From Phycisphaerae bacterium (GTDB lineage: Bacteria; Planctomycetota; Phycisphaerae; WQYP01), in assembly GCA_013044065.1 (NCBI GenBank), contig JABEVA010000227.1, positions 1-11,455 of the forward strand: DNA of 11,455 nt. The letters run 5' to 3'. The position numbers and the translations under genes are program-made. A model generated the notes under the pieces. It ran no database searches and was not told where the DNA came from. It was given only the letters and a program-made list of their open reading frames with translations. This document shows positions 1 through 6,461 of this stretch, piece after piece. Positions within the stretch are counted from its first letter, which is position 1, and every line of letters starts with the position of its first letter.

Positions 1-17
1 CTGTCGTCGGCAGTGAA

Positions 18-956
18 ATGCCGGAATGGGTCGACCGAGCTATTCCCTGGATTTCCTCCGTTCTTATCCATGCCGGTGTGTTGCTGCTGTTCTTATTCGC
101 GTGGCAGGTGGTTAAAACAGTCGTCCATCAGAAACCCCAGCCCATCATCATTCCCCAAAACTGGAACACTCATTTTTCGCGCCATCCCGGCGGCCACCCC
201 CATCCCGGCAACAACCATAACCCCGCACGCAGCGCCCGGCAAAATCTCAAGAAACTTCTGGAATCTAAAGCCTGGAATACCAGTGTTACACCAACCAAGG
301 TCAATGCCCTGGTCTCACCATCCCAGACCAGCATGGCGTTTATCGCCGTGGGGCCACAGGGCGGTACCAGCGCCGGAGGTTCACTGGCCCCCTTCGGAGT
401 GCCTGGCGGAGGCATGGGTAGCGGCCCGAAATCCAGTTTCATCGGCAACGGTGGGAATGCCACACGCATCGTCTACATCCTGGATCATGAAGGCAGCATG
501 TTGGAAAACTTCCAATTTCTCAAACATCACCTGCGCCAGTCCATTGATGGACTGGTGCCGCTGCAATCTTTTGCGGTCATTGTGTTTCGGAAAAATTATA
601 AAATTCTCGGCCCGAATCGTCTGGTTCATGCCACGCTCCACAATAAGCAGGAATTTTTTAAGCGGTTCAGTGACGTGGCTCCGGCCGGTGCTGCGGAATA
701 TCGGTACAGCTATTTTGCACGGCCATTTAAAGCGGCGTTTAAGCTCCACCCGCAGATTATTTACTTCCTCACCAAAGGGGCCTTTGACCCCAAGCTGATT
801 GGTTACATTAAAAGCCTCAATAAAAGCCACGCCGTCCATATTTATACCTACGCCTTTACCCTGCAAGACCCCGTTTCTCAAAAAAACCTCAAAAAAATTG
901 CCAAAGAAAATGGTGGCCAATACAAATATATTTCCCGGCAGGAGGCCAGCGAGTGA
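18..956 (+). CDS. TonB-like membrane anchor fused to a degenerate VWA-like domain
   Basis: This 312-residue protein probably couples a proton-driven ExbB/ExbD motor to an envelope partner. Residues 10-36 form one membrane helix with few charges. It contains SVLIH (S14 to H18), the same Ser-x3-His spacing as the TonB transmembrane segment (S16/H20 in E. coli), followed by a Pro-rich stretch as in TonB. Residues 55-69 are rich in His, Pro and Gly, and residues 113-146 are Gly-rich, so 40-148 looks like a flexible periplasmic linker. Residues 149-306 resemble a VWA fold: a hydrophobic strand ending in DHEGSM (156-161), a strand FAVIVF (185-190), and IIYFLTKG (247-254). The metal site looks lost, because the canonical DxSxS reads DxExS and LTDG reads LTKG. 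The C-terminus resembles the final strand of VWA domains (IAKENGGQYKYIS). The frame stays open to the window edge, so the start at 18 is provisional. A preceding gene could instead end with the TGA at 14-16. Confidence 0.72.
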   Translation: MPEWVDRAIPWISSVLIHAGVLLLFLFAWQVVKTVVHQKPQPIIIPQNWNTHFSRHPGGHPHPGNNHNPARSARQNLKKLLESKAWNTSVTPTKVNALVSPSQTSMAFIAVGPQGGTSAGGSLAPFGVPGGGMGSGPKSSFIGNGGNATRIVYILDHEGSMLENFQFLKHHLRQSIDGLVPLQSFAVIVFRKNYKILGPNRLVHATLHNKQEFFKRFSDVAPAGAAEYRYSYFARPFKAAFKLHPQIIYFLTKGAFDPKLIGYIKSLNKSHAVHIYTYAFTLQDPVSQKNLKKIAKENGGQYKYISRQEASE

Positions 957-1054
957 AGAACCACGGACGTGCCAAATAATGGCCGAGTTTGATACCCGGA
1001 TGGGGTTCTTTCCGATTTGTGATTGAAAGTGAATTTACCAAGGCTCCCTATTTT

Positions 1055-1060
1055 AGGAGG
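1055..1060 (+). promoter_or_regulatory. Strong Shine-Dalgarno that fixes the exbB-like start
   Basis: AGGAGG lies 4 nt before the ATG at 1065. It favours this start over an in-frame TTG at 1023, which would add 14 residues in front of the signal-like segment. Confidence 0.8.
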
Positions 1061-1064
1061 TTAT

Positions 1065-1907
1065 ATGTCCCGTTCCTATTCCAGTTCCAAATTTCGCATG
1101 GTCTTGCTCGGCGTGCTGATGGCTCTTTCCGTTCTGGCAATCGGACATACCGCCTTTGCCCAGATGGGCGGCGGCAGCGGCACCAAAGCCTATCATCCCA
1201 ACCCAATTCTGGTGGGCTTGGATTACACAGTGATTGCGGTGTTGGTGTTGGCTTCGTTGGCCAGCGTCGCGTTGATCATTGATGCTCTTATTCACATCCG
1301 CGTCACCAAAATTCTGCCGGTTGAAACCACCGAGCATGTGCGCACCCTGATCAACGCCCGGCAATTTAAGGATCTCATGGATTTTACATCCACCGATGAA
1401 AGTTTCATTTCAAAGGCGCTCTATGCGGCCGTGCGCCGTGCTCATCTGGGTTATTCGGCGATGCGCGATGGACTGGAAAGCGAAGTGGCGGATCAAACCT
1501 CAAACCTATTCCGCCGGGTGGAAATGCTTAACGTCATTGGAAACATCGGCCCGCTGATCGGGTTGCTTGGTACCGTGTTGGGCATGATCATGGCGTTTAT
1601 GGCCTTGGGCCATACCGGCGGCCATGCCAAAGTCTCTGATTTGTCTTACGGTATTGCCACGGCATTGTGGCACACGTTTGGCGGTTTGGCCGTGGCCATC
1701 CCCTCGCTGATCGCCTTTGGATTCTTTCGCAACAAGATCGATAAAATCACCGCCCGAGCGGCGATGCTCTCAGAGGAGCTGCTGGAAACACTCCGTCCGG
1801 CGGAAGCTAAAGCGTCGCCCGCCGCCGCAGCTAGTGCCGAATCGCGTACGCCCGCAGCACGCCCGGTTCCCCGCCGCGCCGGTGCCGATTCAACCAAAGA
1901 GGCCTGA
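1065..1907 (+). CDS. ExbB/TolQ/MotA family proton-channel subunit
   Basis: This 280-residue inner-membrane protein should form the pentameric scaffold of an ExbB-ExbD type motor that converts proton flow into movement of a periplasmic effector. Residues 11-32 look like a signal peptide or extra helix ending AFA, followed by a short Gly-rich periplasmic stretch. Further membrane helices lie near 48-76, 155-183 and 198-222, with a cytoplasmic domain at about 77-154. The family signature is clear: GPLIGLLGTVLGMI at 162-175, and HTFGGLAVAIP at 203-213. T170 and T204 match the two conserved pore threonines of ExbB (T148 and T181 in E. coli). The C-terminal 35 residues are Ala/Pro-rich and likely disordered. 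It follows the TonB-like VWA gene by 108 nt and precedes two exbD-like genes, so the set is probably one operon. Family assignment is secure. Whether it serves transport, envelope stability or something else cannot be read from this gene. Confidence 0.93.
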   Translation: MSRSYSSSKFRMVLLGVLMALSVLAIGHTAFAQMGGGSGTKAYHPNPILVGLDYTVIAVLVLASLASVALIIDALIHIRVTKILPVETTEHVRTLINARQFKDLMDFTSTDESFISKALYAAVRRAHLGYSAMRDGLESEVADQTSNLFRRVEMLNVIGNIGPLIGLLGTVLGMIMAFMALGHTGGHAKVSDLSYGIATALWHTFGGLAVAIPSLIAFGFFRNKIDKITARAAMLSEELLETLRPAEAKASPAAAASAESRTPAARPVPRRAGADSTKEA

Positions 1908-1982
1908 TTGGCCACGGAATATCCGTCCGAAGGGCCGCTGAATTCGCAGCCATTCGGGGCGCACTGATGGAGTAAATACACG

Positions 1983-2438
1983 ATGAGTCGTCGCGGCATA
2001 AAACCCATGCAAAGTGAGCACGTCAACGTCACACCGCTTATTGACGTGATTATGTGTCTGATCATCTTTTTTCTGTTGGTCGGGCATATAGCCAAGAAAG
2101 CCGAGGTGAAAGGGGTAAAAATTCCCTCCACCAGGCACGGCAAGGATCTAGCGGATAAAAGTGGTCAGTTGATCATCAACTTGGTTCCGCGCCCGCCGCT
2201 GGTGGCGGGCCAGCAGCGCAAACCCAAGGTAATTATCTGGGGCGAGCGGGTGAGTTACGACTTGTTGCCGGGAAAATTGCGCGAGTATGTAAACGAGTAT
2301 AAGCAAACCCATACGGTGGTGAAGCTGGTGCTGCGGGCGGATAAATCCATCCAATACAAGTACATCGCTCCGGTGCTCATCGACTGTGCCAGCGTCGGAA
2401 TCTCCAGCATTCATTTTATGACCCGGAGGCCCGGATGA
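1983..2438 (+). CDS. ExbD/TolR family protein, first copy
   Basis: This 151-residue protein has a short cytoplasmic N-terminus, one membrane helix (about 20-38) and a periplasmic domain of about 110 residues. It carries the ExbD/TolR signature VNVTPLID, with the protonatable aspartate at D21 (D25 in E. coli ExbD, D23 in TolR). This residue relays protons through the ExbB pore. The periplasmic part ends with the family's usual pattern, a charged strand (KLVLRADKSIQYKYI) then a helix and strand. The ATG at 1983 has a GGAG 10 nt upstream (1969-1972). It lies 75 nt after the exbB-like gene and 31 nt before a second exbD-like gene. The helix contains a cysteine (IMCLIIFF), which is uncommon there. 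Its close partner is probably the second ExbD, as a heterodimer or as an alternative subunit. Confidence 0.92.
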   Translation: MSRRGIKPMQSEHVNVTPLIDVIMCLIIFFLLVGHIAKKAEVKGVKIPSTRHGKDLADKSGQLIINLVPRPPLVAGQQRKPKVIIWGERVSYDLLPGKLREYVNEYKQTHTVVKLVLRADKSIQYKYIAPVLIDCASVGISSIHFMTRRPG

Positions 2439-2456
2439 TTGATTCCCGCATTTATC

Positions 2457-2461
2457 GGAGG
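2457..2461 (+). promoter_or_regulatory. Shine-Dalgarno that decides the second exbD start
   Basis: GGAGG sits 8 nt before the ATG at 2470. It is too close to the in-frame TTG at 2464 (2 nt), so the ATG is preferred. Confidence 0.75.
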
Positions 2462-2469
2462 CTTTGGCT

Positions 2470-2925
2470 ATGAGTTCGTATCATCCCAAAGGCAAGCGGC
2501 GCATGCGTGCCGCGGCCCACGTCGGCCCGAACATGACCCCCATGGTGGACGTGGTCATGGTGATTCTCATATTTTTTATGCTCGGTAGTTCGTTTGCGTC
2601 TCCAGACTGGTACCTTACCAACAACACGCCGGCCATCAAGGGGGGCCTGAATAACGTGAAGGTTCAAAAAATGCCCGCCACGCGGATACTCATCAAACTC
2701 ACGCAAATCGGCAGCCATACGCGTGCGTCAATCGCGGCGTTTCAGACGGAAGATATCTCCGGCCAATTGTTGAAATGGCTCCAAGCTAAAAAGAAAGCGG
2801 CGGGGAAAAAGGTTCAAGTGTTGATTTCACCGGCCAATGATGTGCCCTATCAACAGGTGATTACCACGTACAGCGATTGTGTGCAGGCCCAATATACACA
2901 TGTGGCGTTTTCGTACACCCGATAG
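2470..2925 (+). CDS. ExbD/TolR family protein, second copy
   Basis: This is a second 151-residue ExbD/TolR homologue, diverged from the gene before it. The N-terminus is strongly basic (KGKRRMR, 7-13), which fits an inside orientation. The signature PNMTPMVD gives the conserved aspartate at D27, followed by a Met-rich helix (about 26-45). The periplasmic domain (about 46-151) ends in a helix and strand typical of the family. Two ExbDs after one ExbB is a known arrangement in some bacteria, including certain Ton systems where the second ExbD is needed for only some tasks. The two proteins are similar in length but differ widely outside the TPxxD motif, so they are unlikely to be a recent duplication. 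The gene ends 146 nt before the large secreted repeat protein, which is probably co-transcribed unless the T8 run at 2957-2964 acts as a terminator. Confidence 0.92.
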   Translation: MSSYHPKGKRRMRAAAHVGPNMTPMVDVVMVILIFFMLGSSFASPDWYLTNNTPAIKGGLNNVKVQKMPATRILIKLTQIGSHTRASIAAFQTEDISGQLLKWLQAKKKAAGKKVQVLISPANDVPYQQVITTYSDCVQAQYTHVAFSYTR

Positions 2926-3059
2926 CCCCGGGACAACCCGGCGGCTGGTCACTGTGTTTTTTTTGCATCCGTCGGCAGCATCAATGGCGATGCCACAGAA
3001 ACCAACTCCCTGGGACCCAATCACGGGCTGGTGCTGTGCGGTGCTTAAGGATGATAAAT

Positions 3060-3064
3060 AAGGA
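3060..3064 (+). promoter_or_regulatory. Shine-Dalgarno that decides the start of the repeat protein
   Basis: AAGGA lies 7 nt before the ATG at 3072. For the in-frame ATG at 3051 the nearest AAGG directly abuts the codon. The reading frame is also open back to 2877, but that would bury the signal peptide. Confidence 0.65.
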
Positions 3065-3071
3065 CTTGATC

Positions 3072-5714
3072 ATGAAGATGCATATCCATGCCACATCATG
3101 CTCCAACCGGGCTGCCATGCTCTTGGCCGCACTTTCGCTGGCCCTGACAATTCTGGTCGGTTTCGGCGGGCGGGTCGTCGCGGCAGCCAGCCCATCCGCC
3201 GGGGAAAGTTTCCCCGGACCGGCCATGCAAACCCGATATGTGATGCAGTTGGAAAATTTAGGCTTGACCAAGTTGCTCTCCCAGGCGGTCAAAACTCATC
3301 GCGGAACTCCATCAGCAGCCTTGTTTCAATCCGGATTGATCTTTGCCCGCTGGGCCGGCCTGGCCCGGCAGCCGCAAGAGCAAGCCGTCCTGGCTCGGCA
3401 ATTTGTGGCCAATATTCAAGCCTACCTGACAGCCGATTCCAACGCCACTCTGGTGGACGGCGGTTGGGCTACCGATCAGGCCAAGTTTTTGTTTGCGTAC
3501 ATTGTGCCGCCGATTGTCGACCGCATTGAATATTGGTCTTCCACCGCGGCCGATCGGGCCAAACTGGCACCGGTAGCCAAGCTCGCGCAGGATCTGTTAA
3601 GCGCCTCCGATGGTTACTACCAGCGGATTATCCGCAAGCTCAACTTGGCCACCACGTTTACCCATGCCGATGAGATGGCTTATCAGCAGGCGATGAACGG
3701 CCAGGCTCAGGTGTCCTATTATCTGGCCTACGCTGATTATTACGGCGGTCTGTCCCTGGCACCGAGCGATGCCGCCCGTAAAACTCTCTTGGATCAAGCC
3801 GTAAAGCTAGCCCAAAAATGGATTAAGCCGGGGCCGGCGTCCGGCGTTTACTACCAGGCCCTGCTGCTGGCCGGAAAAGCGCAATTGCAAGCCGCCGAAT
3901 ACGACGCCGCCATCGCCTCGCTGCAAAAGGCCCAGCTCTCCGCTGCACCGCTTTGGGTTCAATACCAAAGCCGCTATCAGCAGGTTGTGGCGATGCTCAG
4001 AGCCAACCACCCGCGGGAAGCCATTACCACGCTCAAGGCCTATGAAGCATGGATTCATCGTGAAAAATCGATCGATACCTCCGGTGCCATCATGGGAGCG
4101 CAGTTGTTGCGCTATCGAATTCTTAATGCCCAGGCCAATATGGCCGGTACGCCTCCCGCCACAAAAGTTGCCCTGGCCAATGAAGCGGCAACCCTGGCTC
4201 TCACAATCATCAGCACGGCACCGCAGTACGAAGAGCTCATATTCTCGCACCTGGCCGGGGCCTTGCCCGCCAAACCCGTTTTTGCGCAGCTTAGTCCGCT
4301 CCAATCGCTGGCCTACGCCTGGCTGCAAGCCCAGAAAAAAGACGATGCGTCCGCGATAGACGCGGTGGACGCCATTCTCGCCCAAAAAAAGGTCAATCCG
4401 GCCATCCGGAGGGAAGCATTGCTGATCGGCGGCATTTCCAACTTTCGCCTGGGCCGGCTCACCGATGCGGTCAAACTCAATTTGGAATTTGTAAAATCCG
4501 ATCCCCACGATCCACGTGCTCCACATGTACTTGATCTGGCTTTGTACGATATCAAGCAGCTTAGTCCCACCACACAGGCTTCGGCCCAGGTCAGTGCATT
4601 AATTTCCCAAGCCCTGCGGCTGGCGTACTTTACCTATCATGAGAAAAAATGGGCCTTTGCCTACGCCACGCAAATGCAGCAATCCGGACACCTGAATCAG
4701 GCGATGCGGGCGTTTGCTTCCATTGCCCCGTCCGATCAATTCTACCTGGATGCCCACTACGAAATGGTACGTATTGGCACCATTCGATTGGCCCAGCTTG
4801 CGGCTAAAAAGGCACGGTTGGAACAACAAAGGCGGCAGGCCCGGGTGCTCCTGAGGAACTGCGAGAGCTTTTTAACCCTGCTGCGCAATCCACCCGCGGC
4901 CGTATCCCCCGGCGATTTGAAGCGGGCCCAGGGATATCGGCGGGATATCTGGCTTATTCAGGCCGGCACCGCACTTGATCCCCTGCGTGATCCCAACCGC
5001 GCCGCGGCAGCGCTGAACAATCTGGAGCGAATTCGCAACAAGCTTTCACCCCGCCTTCAAGGCGTTATTCTGCGCTACCGTATTCGGCAATATCAGTTAC
5101 AAAATCGCGGCCGCCGCATTCTGCCCCTGGTGGAACAATATGCCAGAGAATCCTCCCAAAAGGCCACCGACATTATCGAGGGACTCATCGGGCAATACGA
5201 TCGGGAAAGCCGCAACCTCCGTCACAGCAACCCGGCCAAGTCCCGCCGGCTCGCCACCGATGCCGCAGTGCTGATGCGGCAACTCATCACCTATCTTAAC
5301 AAAGAGCCTAAGCCCAACGCCGGAGAAATTTACGTCTACCGACAGCCTCTGGCTGATGAATTAATTCACGCCGGTCACGGCCACCAGGCCATGGCCATTT
5401 TCAAAGCCCTCGAAAAGGAAAAACCTCAGGACCTGGAAAACTTCATCGGCGTAGCCCGGGCTGCTTATGCCACCACCGACTATAATTACGCCCACAGCCT
5501 GTACGTGCGGATTATCCCGCAACTCAAGCCTGGATCGACCCTGTTTTGGTCCGCGTACCTCTATCTTATCCGCAGCAATCAGTTGATGGGGAAAAATCAG
5601 GAAGCGACCCGGTCTTCTCTCAAATCTCTGAATGCCATTTACGGCCCCACTATCGGTGGAAAATACTTCCATAAACAGTTTGAAAAACTGCTGGCCAGCT
5701 ACACCATCAATTGA
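3072..5714 (+). CDS. Large secreted TPR-like helical-repeat protein
   Basis: This 880-residue protein is predicted to be exported. Residues 1-39 have a basic start, a hydrophobic core (about 15-31) and a VVAAAS cleavage region. The rest is almost wholly helical, rich in Ala, Gln and Leu, with recurring paired-helix units of the TPR kind. Examples lie near 275-330 (AAIASLQKAQ followed by a second helix pair), near 451-480 (GISNFRLGRLTDAVKLNLEF) and near 765-860 (AMAIFKALEKEKP, then YAHSLYVRIIPQL). No enzyme motif, lipobox or second membrane helix is visible. Such alpha-solenoids usually act as docking scaffolds. Following an ExbB-ExbD-ExbD set, it could be the periplasmic partner of the motor, by loose analogy with CpoB/YbgF in the Tol-Pal system, although it is much larger and has no matching sequence that I can see. 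The specific role is unknown to me. Confidence 0.82.
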   Translation: MKMHIHATSCSNRAAMLLAALSLALTILVGFGGRVVAAASPSAGESFPGPAMQTRYVMQLENLGLTKLLSQAVKTHRGTPSAALFQSGLIFARWAGLARQPQEQAVLARQFVANIQAYLTADSNATLVDGGWATDQAKFLFAYIVPPIVDRIEYWSSTAADRAKLAPVAKLAQDLLSASDGYYQRIIRKLNLATTFTHADEMAYQQAMNGQAQVSYYLAYADYYGGLSLAPSDAARKTLLDQAVKLAQKWIKPGPASGVYYQALLLAGKAQLQAAEYDAAIASLQKAQLSAAPLWVQYQSRYQQVVAMLRANHPREAITTLKAYEAWIHREKSIDTSGAIMGAQLLRYRILNAQANMAGTPPATKVALANEAATLALTIISTAPQYEELIFSHLAGALPAKPVFAQLSPLQSLAYAWLQAQKKDDASAIDAVDAILAQKKVNPAIRREALLIGGISNFRLGRLTDAVKLNLEFVKSDPHDPRAPHVLDLALYDIKQLSPTTQASAQVSALISQALRLAYFTYHEKKWAFAYATQMQQSGHLNQAMRAFASIAPSDQFYLDAHYEMVRIGTIRLAQLAAKKARLEQQRRQARVLLRNCESFLTLLRNPPAAVSPGDLKRAQGYRRDIWLIQAGTALDPLRDPNRAAAALNNLERIRNKLSPRLQGVILRYRIRQYQLQNRGRRILPLVEQYARESSQKATDIIEGLIGQYDRESRNLRHSNPAKSRRLATDAAVLMRQLITYLNKEPKPNAGEIYVYRQPLADELIHAGHGHQAMAIFKALEKEKPQDLENFIGVARAAYATTDYNYAHSLYVRIIPQLKPGSTLFWSAYLYLIRSNQLMGKNQEATRSSLKSLNAIYGPTIGGKYFHKQFEKLLASYTIN

Positions 5715-5733
5715 CACCTTGGGGGAGGCGTGG

Positions 5734-6420
5734 CTACAAGGCTATCCCCGCCACCGCCAAGAGCCACTCCCGGGCAATCAGCCATTGCCCCGCCGCATTC
5801 GGATGCACGCCGTCAAATAGCCAATAAGCCGTGCTGGTGGTTGCTGCGGCACGCTCCAGTGGTTCCTGCAGCGGCACAAAAACCGCCTTCCATTGTTGCG
5901 CCAGCTCTCGCACCATTTGCTGACAAGGCCGCAAACGCACACACAACTCCGGCGCAATGGCTGAGGGGTCCGTCACAGTGACTCCTGGAGCAGCGGAGGG
6001 CAGTAAAAAGGGTTCACATAAAACCAATTGAATCTGCGGCAAATTTCGCCGCGTCATTTCCAACAACTGCTGGTAACGCGACTTGAACGCCTCAATATCC
6101 ACGACCTTCCGTGAGCGATCGCGTAAGACCTCGTTGACCCCCACCAGTACACTAAGCACGGTTGGTTTTAAGGTCAGGCAATCTTCCTGCCAGCGTGCCA
6201 GCAGGTCGCTTAAACCATTGCCACTGACTCCCCTATTCTCAAACTCGAGATGCATTTGCGGATATTGAGCCTGAAGTTTCGCCGCCACAATCATCGCCCA
6301 GCCGGCTCCCAGACGATAACTTGTGCCCACCTCCTCCGGTTTACGAAACGCATTGGTGATGGAATCGCCCTGAAATAAAACCACACTGCCCTGCGTTAGC
6401 GTTTTCAACTGCAACATCAT
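5734..6420 (-). CDS. SGNH/GDSL family hydrolase
   Basis: This 228-residue serine hydrolase probably cleaves an ester or acetyl group, but the substrate cannot be deduced. The family blocks appear in order. QGDSIT gives the nucleophile S20. NRGVSG gives the oxyanion glycine G64. GVNE gives N96, where most members have GxND. DGVHPN gives D203 and H206 of the triad. There is no signal peptide, so the enzyme should be cytosolic, unlike the secreted lipases of this superfamily. Two ATGs stand side by side (6420 and 6417). An AGGG at 6428-6425 is 4 nt from the first and 7 nt from the second, so the second may be the true start. The gene follows tyrS by 41 nt on the same strand and ends 19 nt from the convergent repeat-protein gene. 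Confidence 0.88.
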   Translation of the reverse strand: MMLQLKTLTQGSVVLFQGDSITNAFRKPEEVGTSYRLGAGWAMIVAAKLQAQYPQMHLEFENRGVSGNGLSDLLARWQEDCLTLKPTVLSVLVGVNEVLRDRSRKVVDIEAFKSRYQQLLEMTRRNLPQIQLVLCEPFLLPSAAPGVTVTDPSAIAPELCVRLRPCQQMVRELAQQWKAVFVPLQEPLERAAATTSTAYWLFDGVHPNAAGQWLIAREWLLAVAGIAL

Positions 6421-6461
6421 AACACCCTATATTTCTACGGCGGATTCGGCCTTGGGCCTGA

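Noticed and set aside
881..897. A-rich tracts with A_AAA_AAC near the end of the VWA gene
   Set aside because: They encode QKNLKK in a helix close to the C-terminus. No sensible alternative product or stimulatory structure was seen.
381..920. 179-residue open frame on the minus strand inside the VWA gene
   Set aside because: It is fully antisense to a well-supported gene, with no recognisable domain and no start signal.
979..1026. 15-codon open frame between the VWA and exbB-like genes
   Set aside because: There is no ribosome-binding site and no leader-peptide features such as runs of one amino acid with a terminator.
2926..2964. Possible intrinsic terminator after the second exbD (CCGGG-ACAA-CCCGG, then T8)
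   Set aside because: The 5-bp stem ends at 2941 and the T8 run starts at 2957, so 15 nt separate them. A functional terminator needs the T run adjacent. It remains possible that it reduces transcription into the repeat-protein gene, but I cannot support it.
2983..3061. 25-codon open frame just before the repeat-protein gene
   Set aside because: It has no ribosome-binding site. Its end overlaps the Shine-Dalgarno of the next gene, which could allow coupling, but nothing else supports it.
4385..4391. In-frame slippery heptamer A_AAA_AAG in the repeat-protein gene
   Set aside because: The phase is right for -1 frameshifting, but there is no Shine-Dalgarno-like stimulator upstream and only a 4-bp stem downstream. 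The zero frame continues as a good protein, so it is more likely an ordinary Gln-Lys-Lys.
3807..4526. 239-residue open frame on the minus strand inside the repeat-protein gene
   Set aside because: The composition (Gly, Arg and Gln mix without strands or motifs) is typical of an antisense shadow of a moderately GC-rich gene.
5715..5733. Bidirectional terminator between the convergent repeat-protein and hydrolase genes
   Set aside because: Only a GGGGA/TCCCC pairing extending into the hydrolase gene (5723-5749) can be found. The interior does not pair and there is no flanking T or A run.
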